Virus record (IMG/VR): IMGVR_UViG_3300036799_000081
Coordinates: 1-46,313 of that record
Reading direction: 5' to 3' (one strand)
From: a virus
Length of the DNA: 46,313 nt
Part shown: in pieces, positions 14,393 through 23,051 of the stretch
Layout of the letters: each line of letters starts with the position of its first letter
How positions within the stretch are numbered: position 1 is the first letter of the stretch
Notes under the pieces: generated by a model
The model's input: the letters and a program-made list of their open reading frames with translations, nothing else
Told to the model about the DNA's origin: nothing
Database searches by the model: none
Position numbers and translations under genes: made by a program

Positions 14393-16960
14393 ATGGCCGG
14401 CGTTCCTCCGATTTTCCCTCCCGACTCCCCCGGTCCGCCGCATCCGGTCCACCAGCCGCAGCCTCCGGGCGTCCATGACGCGTCGGCGGCCCCTTTGGAC
14501 GGCCAAAACGCCGCCCGGAGCCCGGACCAGTCGTCCCAAGACCCCAACGGCTCGGATATCCCGCGCGATAAGCCCGAACCCGACGAAAAGCGCCGCAAAC
14601 TGGTCGCCGATTGGGGCTCGAAGGTCAAAAAAGCCAAAACCAAGTGGGAAAAAGTCTTCAAGAAGATGATCCGCGACCAAAAGTTCTGCGCGGGCGCGCA
14701 ATGGCCGGAAGAAACCAAAATCGCGGCTTTTAACGACGACTTCAACGACCTTTACGTCGCCAACATCACCCTGCGCCACGTCAAGCAGCGGGTTGCGGCC
14801 GTCTACGCCAAAAATCCGAAGGTGATCGCCAAGATCCGGCCCCGCATCCTCTCGACCGTGTGGGACGGCACGATCCAAGGCCTCAACGACGCGCAAAAGA
14901 CCCTCCAGATGCAGCAAGCGGCGATGGAGGCCCGCCAGAAGCTCGGGATGGGCTTGGGGCTCGGCGTGGCGATGGCTCAGAACCCCGGCCTCGCTGGCGG
15001 GCCTCCCGGCGCTGGCGGTTCAAATCCCGCCGCTGGCGAGCCCCCGGGTCCGCCGCCCGGAGCTGGCGGCGGCGGGCCGCTGGCGACGCTTTCCGGCAAG
15101 CCTGAGTTCAACTGGCAAGCGCCTACGGCCGGAACGCCTCCCGGAGCGCCGGGAGCGCCCAACCCGGCCGCCAGCCTGATGTCGATGCTTAGTCCGCAGC
15201 CGGGGCAACAGCCCCTGTTCCCGTTGCCTCCCGAAGTCCCCCCGGACGAGCTGAGTCAGGCGCAGGCGGTCATCCAGGACGCCAAGAACGTCAAGACGCA
15301 GTTCGACATGCTCAAGCGCATCGGACGAACCCTGGAGATCCTGTTCACCTACGAGATCTCGCAGCAGCAGACGAGCTTCAAGTCCAGGATGAAAATGACC
15401 TGTCGCCGCGCCGCGACTTCGGGCGTCGGCTGGGTGAAAGTCAGCTTCCAGCGGATCATGGCCCCGCAGCCGGACGCGGACAGCGTTCTGGGCGACTCCC
15501 AGACCCAGCTCCAGTTCGTGCAGCGCGTGACCGCCGATCTCGCGGACGGCGTCCTGACTTTGGACGACCCGCAAGTCGAGCAGATGCGCCTGGTGATCCA
15601 GAACCTGGGCCAGGCGCAAGAAATCGTCATGCGCGAAGGGCTCACTTTTTCCTGGCCCAAGTCCACCGCGCTGATCCCGGACGAGGACTGCGTCACGCTG
15701 CGCGACTTCCTCGGCTGCAATTGGGTCGCCGAGGAATATTGCCTGACGCCGGACGAGATCCAGAGCACCTACAAAGTCGATGTCGGCAAGAACTACACCA
15801 GCTACGACAGGAACGACGCCGGCAAGGACTACCAGACGCCCGCCTTCCGCAACCAGGATATGCCGGGGTCCGGCCAGGCCCAGCAAGGGTGCGCCTTGGT
15901 GTGGGAGATCTTCAACAAGGACGACGGGCTCGTCTACGTCGTGTGCGACGGCTATCCCGATTTCCTGCGCGAGCCGTCCGAGCCCGAGTTCTACACCGAT
16001 CGCTTTTGGCCGTGGTTCTTGATCGCCTTCAACGAAACCGACGGCGATGTCTGGCCGCAGAGCGATGTCAATCTCGTGCGGCCGATGCAGCTCGAAATCA
16101 ACCGCTCGCGCCAGGGCCTGCGCGAGCATCGCTTCGCCAACCGCCCGAAGACCGCCTACGCCGAGGGCACCCTCAACAACGACGATTTGGACAGCCTCAG
16201 AAATCCTCCGGCGAACGCGTTGATCGCCATTCAGGCTCTGCAGCCGGGCCAGAACATCGATCAGGTCCTGCAAGCGATAAAAGGGGTTCCGATTGACCCA
16301 AACCTTTATCAGACAAACGAAACCTTCCAGGACATGCTCCGCGTGGCGGGCGATCAGCAAGCTGATCTCGGCCCTACGTCGGGCGCTACGGCGACCGAGT
16401 CCAACATCGCGGCTCAGGCTCGGGCCACCAGCACGGGCTCCGAAGTGGACGATATCGACGACACCCTCTCGTCCATGGCCCAGAGCGCAGGGCAAATTCT
16501 GCTCCTGAACATGAGCCAGGACCAGGTCAAGAAGATCGTCGGCCCCGGCGCGATCTGGCCCCAGCTCACCAAGGGCGATGTCGCGCAACAGATGTTCTTG
16601 GACATCGAGGCTGGCTCGTCCGGAAGCCCGGATCAGGCGCGCGAACTCCAGAATTTCGAGCGTTTGGCCCCCATTCTCATGCAGATCCCCGGGATCGCGC
16701 CAAATTTTCTGGCGAAAGAAGCGATCTCGCGGATGGACGACAGCATCGATCTCGAAGACGCCATCGCCGACGGCCAACCCTCCGTCATGGCTCAGAACGC
16801 CGTCCAGCCGGGAGCGAGCGCCGGCCCGCCCGGCTCCCAGCCGCCAGGCGCGCAAGGCCCGCAGGGGGGCGCGAACGCGCCCAAGCCGCCCGCGCCGCAG
16901 TCTTCAGCGCCGACCCCAAACGGCGCGTCCGCCGGCGCGGCGCCGCCGATGACGCATTGA
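14393..16960 (+). CDS. portal protein
   Basis: 855 residues, long even for a podoviral portal. The first 70 residues are Pro-rich; then KWEKVFKKMIRDQKFCAGAQ begins the portal fold. A Gly/Pro/Ala-rich insertion (about 200-260) interrupts the N-terminal wing. The core features FWPWFLIAFNETDGDVWPQS and VRPMQLEINRSRQGLREHR, then ATATESNIAAQARATSTGSE, a typical portal stem region. A Pro/Ala/Gln-rich tail follows. The dodecameric ring at the packaging vertex would bind the terminase, encoded directly upstream, and the tail accessory proteins encoded downstream. Confidence 0.85.
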   Translation: MAGVPPIFPPDSPGPPHPVHQPQPPGVHDASAAPLDGQNAARSPDQSSQDPNGSDIPRDKPEPDEKRRKLVADWGSKVKKAKTKWEKVFKKMIRDQKFCAGAQWPEETKIAAFNDDFNDLYVANITLRHVKQRVAAVYAKNPKVIAKIRPRILSTVWDGTIQGLNDAQKTLQMQQAAMEARQKLGMGLGLGVAMAQNPGLAGGPPGAGGSNPAAGEPPGPPPGAGGGGPLATLSGKPEFNWQAPTAGTPPGAPGAPNPAASLMSMLSPQPGQQPLFPLPPEVPPDELSQAQAVIQDAKNVKTQFDMLKRIGRTLEILFTYEISQQQTSFKSRMKMTCRRAATSGVGWVKVSFQRIMAPQPDADSVLGDSQTQLQFVQRVTADLADGVLTLDDPQVEQMRLVIQNLGQAQEIVMREGLTFSWPKSTALIPDEDCVTLRDFLGCNWVAEEYCLTPDEIQSTYKVDVGKNYTSYDRNDAGKDYQTPAFRNQDMPGSGQAQQGCALVWEIFNKDDGLVYVVCDGYPDFLREPSEPEFYTDRFWPWFLIAFNETDGDVWPQSDVNLVRPMQLEINRSRQGLREHRFANRPKTAYAEGTLNNDDLDSLRNPPANALIAIQALQPGQNIDQVLQAIKGVPIDPNLYQTNETFQDMLRVAGDQQADLGPTSGATATESNIAAQARATSTGSEVDDIDDTLSSMAQSAGQILLLNMSQDQVKKIVGPGAIWPQLTKGDVAQQMFLDIEAGSSGSPDQARELQNFERLAPILMQIPGIAPNFLAKEAISRMDDSIDLEDAIADGQPSVMAQNAVQPGASAGPPGSQPPGAQGPQGGANAPKPPAPQSSAPTPNGASAGAAPPMTH

Positions 16961-16986
16961 TCCCGCCCAAACTTTAGACGTATAGG
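16957..16986 (+). promoter_or_regulatory. candidate promoter before the scaffold and coat genes
   Basis: TTGATC (16957-16962) and TATAGG (16981-16986) are separated by 18 bp, overlapping the end of the portal gene. It would give extra transcription of the scaffold and coat genes, which are needed in high amounts. It lacks the GGTCTAG motif of the other promoters. Confidence 0.4.
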
Positions 16987-16991
16987 TGAAC

Positions 16992-17010
16992 CGCCCGTCC
17001 AAGACGGGCG
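16992..17010 (+). promoter_or_regulatory. stable hairpin in the scaffold leader
   Basis: CGCCCGTC (16992-16999) pairs perfectly with GACGGGCG (17003-17010) around a CAA loop, just after the candidate promoter. It would sit close to the 5' end of the transcript and could stabilise it; no U tract follows, so a terminator is unlikely. Confidence 0.5.
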
Positions 17011-17032
17011 AAAGCGGGACCTTCGGGACGAC

Positions 17033-18124
17033 ATGGCTGACGGCGACGCACTCGGCGTAGGACAAGCGACAGGCGAAGGCCCGTCCAGCGTCCCGCCGAG
17101 CGCGCCAGCCCCCTCGCCGTCGACGCCCTCGTCCACGCCCGACGGATCTCAGTCGCCGTCTACGGCCCCATCGACTGAAGGGAAGTCCAAGCCGTCCTTG
17201 ATGGACGCCGTGCTTCAGGTGGTGAAAACCACGCCCGAGCCCGACGTTCTCGGACGCAAGGACCCAAAAGACGGCACTCCCGATCCGTCAGCGCCAAAGA
17301 TCGAAGATCCGGCCGACAAGCCCACAGAGGAAGAAAAAGACGGCGAAGTTGACGATGAGACGCCGCAGGACGCAAGTTTTCAGGCGACTAAGAACAAAGT
17401 CAACAAACTGCTGAAGCAGAGGCGCGAGCTTCGACGCGAAGTCGATCAACTCAAGCCCGACGCCAATGTTGGAAATCGAGTTTCATCCTTCGCGCGTGAG
17501 AACGATCTGGCCCCGGACGACATCGTCTTCGGCCTGAACGCCATGGCGGCCGTGAGACGGGGCGACTACGCCACGTTTTACAAAGCCCTCGCTCCCTACG
17601 TGCGGAAAGCTCAAGAGGTTCTCGGTCTGGTTTTGCCCGAGGATCTGGGGGGCCGCGTCCAGGCTGGGCACATGAGCGAACAAACAGCGAGAGAACTCGC
17701 CGTGACGCGCTTCAACCAGCAGCGCGCCGAGGTTGAAGCCCGAGAGAACGCCGAGCGGTCATCCGCGCAGGCCATCCAATACGTCGCCAACGACGTGCAG
17801 CGCGCAGTCACATCTTTTGAAGAGCGGTTAGCGGCGAACGATCCCGATTATACGGCCAAGGCCGACGCCATTAAGCGGACTGCTCAAGCGTTGTTGCACG
17901 AACGCGGCGGAAAGATCGGGACTGTCCAGGATGCGCTTGAAATCGTTCAAGCGGCGCATCGCGAAGTCTCCAATCAGTACCGCCGTTTTACTCCTGCGCC
18001 GCGTGCGACCAATCCGTCGCCTAATGGCTTTTCTCAACAGCCAAACGCTCGCGCCGCCCCGAAAAACATGATGGAGGCTGCGCTCGCCGGACTCGAAAAC
18101 GCACGGCGTCAAGCGGGAGGCTAA
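17033..18124 (+). CDS. scaffolding protein (putative)
   Basis: 363 residues between portal and coat genes. The N-terminal 100 residues are Ser/Pro/Thr- then Glu/Asp/Lys-rich and disordered. Residues 115-140 are highly charged and helical (ATKNKVNKLLKQRRELRREV), followed by a helical middle (ERSSAQAIQYVANDVQRAVT). The C-terminus is basic (KNMMEAALAGLENARRQAGG), as expected for a coat-binding helix. The acidic, helical composition and the position fit a scaffold that guides procapsid assembly. The ribosome binding site is weak (GGGA). Confidence 0.8.
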   Translation: MADGDALGVGQATGEGPSSVPPSAPAPSPSTPSSTPDGSQSPSTAPSTEGKSKPSLMDAVLQVVKTTPEPDVLGRKDPKDGTPDPSAPKIEDPADKPTEEEKDGEVDDETPQDASFQATKNKVNKLLKQRRELRREVDQLKPDANVGNRVSSFARENDLAPDDIVFGLNAMAAVRRGDYATFYKALAPYVRKAQEVLGLVLPEDLGGRVQAGHMSEQTARELAVTRFNQQRAEVEARENAERSSAQAIQYVANDVQRAVTSFEERLAANDPDYTAKADAIKRTAQALLHERGGKIGTVQDALEIVQAAHREVSNQYRRFTPAPRATNPSPNGFSQQPNARAAPKNMMEAALAGLENARRQAGG

Positions 18125-18139
18125 ACCCCTAGAAGGGGT
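18125..18139 (+). promoter_or_regulatory. hairpin containing the coat gene Shine-Dalgarno
   Basis: ACCCCT (18125-18130) pairs with AGGGGT (18134-18139) around AGA. The right arm includes AAGGGG, the only plausible ribosome binding site for the coat ATG at 18148, 9 nt away. The structure could moderate coat translation or couple it to ribosomes leaving the scaffold gene, whose stop codon lies immediately upstream (18122-18124). Confidence 0.5.
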
Positions 18140-18147
18140 CCGCCAAA

Positions 18148-19263
18148 ATGGCTTTTTCAGCCGGAGAAATCCAGAACATCGCCAACGCGGCGATGGACTT
18201 CTACCTGTTCAAAGGCGAGCAGTTCCACCAGACCATCCAGAACCGCCCATTTTGGGCCAAGCTGTCGGGGAAGAAGAAAACCTTCCCCGGCGGCAAGGGG
18301 AATATCTCGCTCGCCGTCTCGGGCGCGTTCGGCGACGGCTCGGGCAACGACGTGGTCAAGGGCTACACCCACAACGACGTTGTGAGCTTCTACACCCCGG
18401 CGAACATCAAGCGCGCCGCCTATCCGTGGAAAGAGCATCATATCGGCATCACGCTCACCCACACCGAGCTGAAGATCGACGGCATCTCCGTCACCGATCC
18501 GATGGGCAACGGCTCGTCCACGTCCAACCACTCCGGCCGCGACATGACGGTTCTGGTCGGTCTGCTCGAAGACAAGTTGTTCGACATGGGCGAGCAGTAC
18601 GCGCGCGGCATGAACACCCTGGCGTTCGGCGACGGCGTCGCCGACCCGAAGGCGATGACCGGCATCGGGCTCTTGATCGCGGCCGATCCGAGCGTGGGCG
18701 TGGTCGGCGGGCTGGATCGCTCCAACCCCGTCTATTCGTGGTGGCGCAATCGCGCCCACACCGCCGCGTTCGGGGCGAAGGTGACGGGAACGCCCGCGCT
18801 CGGGGCGTGGGGCGGCGGGGCGATCACCTCCGACCCGGCGAACGGCGGCGCGCTTCTGCAAACGCTCCAGTACGAGCGTCGGCAGCTCATCCGCTACGGC
18901 GGCAAACCGGATCTGTTCATCGCCGGGAGCGCGTTCATCGACGCGATGGAGAAGGAGATGCGCGCCAACGGCCTCTACACCATGAACGGGTTCAAGGGGA
19001 CGCAGGACGGCGCGATGGGCGACATGCAGTTCGGCGGTCAGGACGTGAGCTACGACCCGACGCTCGACGACATGGGGCTCTCCAAGCGCGGCTACTGGAT
19101 CGACTCGTCCAACGTCTTTCTCGAAGCGATGGAGGACGAATGGATGCACCAGCACACGCCGGCGCGTCCAGCCAACCAGTTCATCATGAACAGGTCGATC
19201 ACCACGACCTGCCAGCTTGTCGGGCGGCAGTTCAATTCGAGCCTTGTCATCGACATCGCTTGA
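18148..19263 (+). CDS. major capsid protein
   Basis: 371 residues, following the scaffold gene. The protein is mixed alpha/beta without signal or membrane segments. FWAKLSGKKKTFPGGKGNIS near the N-terminus, a long Gly-rich middle and MNRSITTTCQLVGRQFNSSL at the C-terminus fit the HK97-fold coat proteins of podoviruses. GLYTMNGFKGTQDGAMGDMQ is a further well-ordered segment. It forms the icosahedral shell. A 112-bp leader follows it without a gene and may hold processing or termination signals, though no clear terminator is seen there. Confidence 0.85.
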   Translation: MAFSAGEIQNIANAAMDFYLFKGEQFHQTIQNRPFWAKLSGKKKTFPGGKGNISLAVSGAFGDGSGNDVVKGYTHNDVVSFYTPANIKRAAYPWKEHHIGITLTHTELKIDGISVTDPMGNGSSTSNHSGRDMTVLVGLLEDKLFDMGEQYARGMNTLAFGDGVADPKAMTGIGLLIAADPSVGVVGGLDRSNPVYSWWRNRAHTAAFGAKVTGTPALGAWGGGAITSDPANGGALLQTLQYERRQLIRYGGKPDLFIAGSAFIDAMEKEMRANGLYTMNGFKGTQDGAMGDMQFGGQDVSYDPTLDDMGLSKRGYWIDSSNVFLEAMEDEWMHQHTPARPANQFIMNRSITTTCQLVGRQFNSSLVIDIA

Positions 19264-19375
19264 ACCAGAGATCGTCCAACGAGCGGCCTCCGACCGTCTT
19301 GGGCGTTGGGAGGGGAAGGGCTTCCTCCGCAGGGGTTCTTTCCCTCTTCCCGATCGGAGCCGGAGAGGAAACGAG

Positions 19376-19798
19376 ATGCATTTCTGCGCAGCGATGGTGA
19401 GGGTCGCCGGAGACAAGGACCAGGTCGTCTTTCGCGACGAATTCAACCCGATCTCCTGGCCCGAAGTCGAGCTTCTGCGCTCGATCCACGGCGATGACGC
19501 GGTGTACGAAGTGAAGCCGTTCGCGCGCGTCGACCAAAGCTCGCGCGACGAGCGCAGCCGACTCGTGCTCCGATACGGGCGCGAGTACGTGGACTTGGCG
19601 TTTGGACAGGGGCGCGGGGCCGCCATCGAGATGGAGGCGGCCGAGGCCGACATCGAGCCCGGTAAAACCTGGAAGAACCCGCTGACCCAGCTTGAAGAGA
19701 CAATTGACGGCGGCGACGGCCCGGCGACAGCCCCCGAACCCGTCAAGTCCCGAAACTCGAAAGGCGTATTCGTCAAGCAGCCCGAGGCCGGTCTTTGA
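19376..19798 (+). CDS. small structural-region protein, unknown
   Basis: 140 residues. The N-terminal half (CAAMVRVAGDKDQVVFRDEF; ISWPEVELLRSIHGDDAVYE) is beta-like and may form a small fold; the C-terminal half is acidic, Pro-rich and disordered. GGAGAGGAAACGAG precedes the ATG, a good ribosome binding site. It lies between coat and head-completion genes, where podoviruses often encode decoration or head-tail joining proteins. The stop overlaps the next ATG (TGATG). No family is recognised. Confidence 0.7.
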   Translation: MHFCAAMVRVAGDKDQVVFRDEFNPISWPEVELLRSIHGDDAVYEVKPFARVDQSSRDERSRLVLRYGREYVDLAFGQGRGAAIEMEAAEADIEPGKTWKNPLTQLEETIDGGDGPATAPEPVKSRNSKGVFVKQPEAGL

Positions 19799-20499
19799 TG
19801 CGGAACACGGCCACGCTGGCGCAGCTCGTGATCATGGTCCGCGCGGAGGCGGGCCACTCCCTGTCGGCCGCCCAAGGGCAAAACACCATCGACGCGATCA
19901 AGGCTCTGATCGCGAGAACCCAAATCGAATTGTGGACGGCCTACCAGTGGCCGACGCTCAAGATCCGCGCCGACACCCCCACGCAAATGGGGAGCTGTCT
20001 TTATAATTTTCCCGCCGGGTTCAGCTTCGAGCAGGTCCGCGAAGTCTGGACGGCGCAAAGCTCGTCGTACAATTGGACGCCGGTTTCCTACGGCATTCCC
20101 GAGAATTGTATTTCGCCTGGCGGGAGTTCGTCCCAGTCGGGCGACCCGATCGAGCTTTGGGACGTGAACGGCGACCAGTTCCGGATCTGGCCGACGCCGT
20201 CCACGTCCAATTATTTCGTGCGGATGATCGGCATGAAAGAATACGCCCCGCTTCTTTCGGACAACGATGTCTCATCCATCGACGCGACCAGCATTTCGTT
20301 GTTCGTCGCGGCCGAACTGCTGGCCAGGGCCAAGGCCGAAGACGCTCCGATGAAGCTCCAGAAAGCGCAGAAATACACCCTCGCCTTGATGGGCGCTTCT
20401 GTGAGCGCCAAGCGAAGAGTCTCGACGATGGGCTCCGGCTCGCCGACCAGGCCCCGCGCGCAGGCGACGCCTTATCTCGATTACACGCCGACCAACTGA
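19798..20499 (+). CDS. head-completion / tail accessory adaptor, P22 gp4 or T7 gp11-like
   Basis: 233 residues. The helical N-terminus (LAQLVIMVRAEAGHSLSAAQ) and the RTQIELWTAYQWPTLKIRAD segment are characteristic of podoviral adaptor proteins that bind under the portal ring. A beta-rich middle follows (LYNFPAGFSFEQVREVWTAQ), then a helical SIDATSISLFVAAELLARAK segment and a basic tail. The order portal, scaffold, coat, this gene, nozzle-like gene agrees with the assignment. The exact family (gp4 versus tubular A) is not certain. Confidence 0.7.
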   Translation: MRNTATLAQLVIMVRAEAGHSLSAAQGQNTIDAIKALIARTQIELWTAYQWPTLKIRADTPTQMGSCLYNFPAGFSFEQVREVWTAQSSSYNWTPVSYGIPENCISPGGSSSQSGDPIELWDVNGDQFRIWPTPSTSNYFVRMIGMKEYAPLLSDNDVSSIDATSISLFVAAELLARAKAEDAPMKLQKAQKYTLALMGASVSAKRRVSTMGSGSPTRPRAQATPYLDYTPTN

Positions 20500-20508
20500 G
20501 GATCGCTC

Positions 20509-20655
20509 ATGCCGTCGTCCAAAGTCATACCGAAATTCAAAGCCGGCAAGCTTCACTCGGGCTCGAAGAAAGGCCCCGTCGTTCAAACCAAGAAACAGGC
20601 GCTGGCGATCATGCTGTCCGAGCAGCGCAAGGAGAAGGCCGGGAAAAAACCCTGA
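20509..20655 (+). CDS. DUF6496-like small basic protein
   Basis: 48 residues: a Lys-rich N-terminus with KFKAGKLHSGSKKGP, then VVQTKKQALAIMLSEQRK. The pattern G-K-LHSGSK-GP-V--KQA-AI-LSE-RK is that of the DUF6496 family of short basic phage and bacterial proteins. The role is unknown; its charge suggests DNA or RNA contact, possibly inside the head. It is followed at once by the GTG start of the nozzle-like gene. Confidence 0.75.
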   Translation: MPSSKVIPKFKAGKLHSGSKKGPVVQTKKQALAIMLSEQRKEKAGKKP

Positions 20656-22044
20656 GTGCCCTACCTTCTTATCAATGATTTCGCCGGAGGCCTGGACACG
20701 CGCAAGAGCGCGCTGACCAGCCCCGCCGGCACGCTGCAAAGATTGAACGACTGCACCATCACGCCCGGAGGCGAGATCGCCAAGCGCAAGGCTTTCGTCC
20801 AGGTCGCCGATCTGACCGGGACGTTCGGGCTCGCGGCGACCGAGAGCACGCTTTACGCTTTCACCCGCAACACCGATGTCGCGGCCCCCGGCTCCGGCGT
20901 GCCGGGAGTGGGGTTGATCTACCAGAAATTGCCGAACGGCAACGCGCTTCGACAAAGCGACTACGAGACTTTCGACGGCGATGTCTATGTCGTCTGCGAA
21001 GACCCCGGCGTCGCTTGGCGTCACTATTATCGCGCCGCCGAAACGGAAGGCACGCGGCAGGGGGCCGCCCACGTCCGCACCTACGGCACCAAAATGTACG
21101 CCGTCTCGGGCAAGAACCTGTCTTTCAGCGCCGTCGGCGATGTCGCCAACTGGACGACGGGAACCGGCGCGGGCTTCGTCAACCTGTCGATGCAGGACTC
21201 GGACGGCGAAGCCCTGGTCAGCCTCGAAATCTATTACGACAAGCTTTCGATCTTCTCGTCCGAGGCGACCCAGATCTGGAGCGTCGACCCGGACCCGTTG
21301 CAGAACACGCTCGATCAGGTTCTCAGGGGCGCCGGCACGATCTCGCCTCTCGGCTCGCTGCAATACGGCTCGGGCGACGTGCTCTATCTCAGCCAGACCG
21401 GGATCCGCTCGATCAAGGCGCGCGACGCCTCCAACTCCGGCGCGGTGAGCGATGTCGGTTCGCCCATCGATTTCGAGATCCAAAAACTTTACACGACCTA
21501 CGGCGCGAGTTTTTTCGCCGGCGCAATAGCGCTCCTGGAGCCGATCGTCGGAAGATTTTGGATGATTTTCTCCAATCAGATTTTTGTGCTGTCGTACTTC
21601 CCCGGTCCAAAGATCACGGCGTGGTCGCGCTATACGGTCCCGTTCAGCATCAATTACGCAGTGACCTGCGGGGGTCATGTTTTCCTGCGCTCGGGCAACG
21701 CGCTTTACGCCTACGGCGGCGCGAACGGGGACGCTTACGACGGGGTGGTCGGCGAAGTCAGACTCCCCTACCACGACATGTCGAAGCCGGGGCACAACAA
21801 GATTTTCGAGGCGCTGGACATGACCATCGAAGGCGGCTGGCGGGTCGCCAACTCGTTCGATTTCAACAATCCCGACATCGAAGAAACAATCGGGACTTTC
21901 ACCGGCCCGACGTGGCGCGCCGGGCGGTCCGGCTTCACCGGCGACAGCTCGCATTTTTCGTTGAGGTTCTATACGACAGGCTCCAGTCCGGCGACGCTGT
22001 CCAACGCCGCCGTGCATTACAGGATGGCGGACGATGAAGCCTGA
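20656..22044 (+). CDS. tail nozzle / DNA stabilisation protein, P22 gp10-like
   Basis: 462 residues from a GTG directly behind the previous stop. Beta-rich throughout, with repeats of about 40-60 residues (GTKMYAVSGKNLSFSAVGDV; SGDVLYLSQTGIRSIKARDA; GGHVFLRSGNALYAYGGANG) that look like propeller blades, as in the P22 gp10 nozzle. The length is close to that of gp10. The first residues (MPYLLINDFAGGLDTRKSAL) are a typical opening of this phage family. It would close the portal channel after packaging. Its 3' end overlaps the next gene by 11 bp. Confidence 0.7.
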   Translation: MPYLLINDFAGGLDTRKSALTSPAGTLQRLNDCTITPGGEIAKRKAFVQVADLTGTFGLAATESTLYAFTRNTDVAAPGSGVPGVGLIYQKLPNGNALRQSDYETFDGDVYVVCEDPGVAWRHYYRAAETEGTRQGAAHVRTYGTKMYAVSGKNLSFSAVGDVANWTTGTGAGFVNLSMQDSDGEALVSLEIYYDKLSIFSSEATQIWSVDPDPLQNTLDQVLRGAGTISPLGSLQYGSGDVLYLSQTGIRSIKARDASNSGAVSDVGSPIDFEIQKLYTTYGASFFAGAIALLEPIVGRFWMIFSNQIFVLSYFPGPKITAWSRYTVPFSINYAVTCGGHVFLRSGNALYAYGGANGDAYDGVVGEVRLPYHDMSKPGHNKIFEALDMTIEGGWRVANSFDFNNPDIEETIGTFTGPTWRAGRSGFTGDSSHFSLRFYTTGSSPATLSNAAVHYRMADDEA

Positions 22045-22570
22045 TATCGTCCAGCTCGAACTGGATCTTGCGCCGGTGATCGACAACGCGAACTACAACG
22101 ACCTGCTCTTTCTGGCGATGAACCTTCGCCCCGAGGACACGCTCGAACTCAGCGTCACCCGCGACATCGACGACGCCGGCGATCTGGCCTGGGCCGGGGC
22201 CTACTCGCGCTGGCGCAAAGTCGCGATCTGGGACCAGCGCCCCGCGTTCGCGTTTGGGGCCGCGCAGGTCAAAGGCGAGCCCCGCGTCCAGGTCTGGGGC
22301 TTCGGCTGCGCCCACGCCGCCCACGTCCTCAAGCCGGTGACGCGGTACATAAAAAAGATTATGATCCCGGAAATCCTCCGCAGCGGGACAGTCGAAGCAC
22401 AAGCTGTCTCGCATCCGGCCAACGTCATGTCGCACCGTTGGCTGCAATTCTTGGGCTTCAGGCCCAAGGCCACGATTACGGGAGTTGGCCCCCGGAAACA
22501 GGACATGCTCCTGTTCACCGTGAGCGCCGATGACATCGCCGGAAGATCACCCGTCCAAATCGCCGCGTGA
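22034..22570 (+). CDS. T7 gp13-like internal virion protein (GNAT-fold relative, DUF2833-type)
   Basis: 178 residues. LAMNLRPEDTLEL, then a tryptophan-rich stretch (AWAGAYSRWRKVAIWDQRPA), VQVWGFG and a C-terminal HPANVMSHRWLQFLGFRPKA match the layout of the DUF2833/T7 gp13 family (MRPED, GxPxxMWG, WLxxLGF). These proteins have an acetyltransferase-like fold and are needed for particle assembly. A true GNAT acetyltransferase gene follows, overlapping by 41 bp. The usual family partners (internal core proteins) are encoded downstream. Confidence 0.7.
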   Translation: MKPDIVQLELDLAPVIDNANYNDLLFLAMNLRPEDTLELSVTRDIDDAGDLAWAGAYSRWRKVAIWDQRPAFAFGAAQVKGEPRVQVWGFGCAHAAHVLKPVTRYIKKIMIPEILRSGTVEAQAVSHPANVMSHRWLQFLGFRPKATITGVGPRKQDMLLFTVSADDIAGRSPVQIAA

Positions 22571-23051
22571 ACGCCTCGCCCTCGACGCGATAGACAACTA
22601 CGTCTACCGCTTCGCCAGCCGCGACGAAGCGAACGAGCTTGCGCTTCTGTTCGAGAAAGCCTTCATCGACTCGGGCTTCGGCTCGCGCGGGATCCGATAC
22701 TCGGCGGCGAAAGCCGAGGCGTGGCTGCGCGACGCCATCATGCGCGGCTCCTGCCCTCACTTGGTTGCGCTCAAGGACGACGCCATCGTCGGCGCGATCT
22801 CCTACGCTTTGGACGAGACGTTCTGCGAAAAGCCGGTCGCCGTCATGCACATGCTTTACGTCGAGCCGGCGCATCGCCGCACCGCCGTCGGCAAAGTCCT
22901 GGTCGCCCTGTGCGCGGATGCGGCGCGCAACGACGGCGCGGTGGCTTTTCACGCCCCCATCGCGGCGCAAGTGCGCGAGCAATCGCTCGTCAATCTTTTC
23001 GGTCACGCGGGCTTCGAGCCTATCGGAACAATTGTGGGAAGGAGTCTCTGA
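22530..23051 (+). CDS. GNAT-family acetyltransferase
   Basis: 173 residues. The GNAT core is clear: LVALKDDAIVGAISYALDET, then the acetyl-CoA site MHMLYVEPAHRRTAVGKVLV (RRxxVGKxL, near residues 107-126) and a C-terminal NLFGHAGFEPIGT motif. It is a stand-alone enzyme of the type often carried between structural genes of podoviruses; the substrate is unknown. Its last 49 bp are overlapped antisense by the HNH endonuclease gene, which appears to have been inserted just behind it. Confidence 0.85.
   Translation: MTSPEDHPSKSPRERLALDAIDNYVYRFASRDEANELALLFEKAFIDSGFGSRGIRYSAAKAEAWLRDAIMRGSCPHLVALKDDAIVGAISYALDETFCEKPVAVMHMLYVEPAHRRTAVGKVLVALCADAARNDGAVAFHAPIAAQVREQSLVNLFGHAGFEPIGTIVGRSL

Noticed and set aside
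15020-16855. 611-residue open frame antisense to the portal gene
   Set aside because: It mirrors the codon phase of a well-supported portal gene in GC-rich DNA; such antisense frames are expected and this one has no recognisable motif.
18157-20058. 633-residue open frame antisense to the coat region
   Set aside because: It spans several real genes and their junctions on the other strand, is Arg/Gly/Asp-rich as GC-rich shadows are, and lacks a ribosome binding site.
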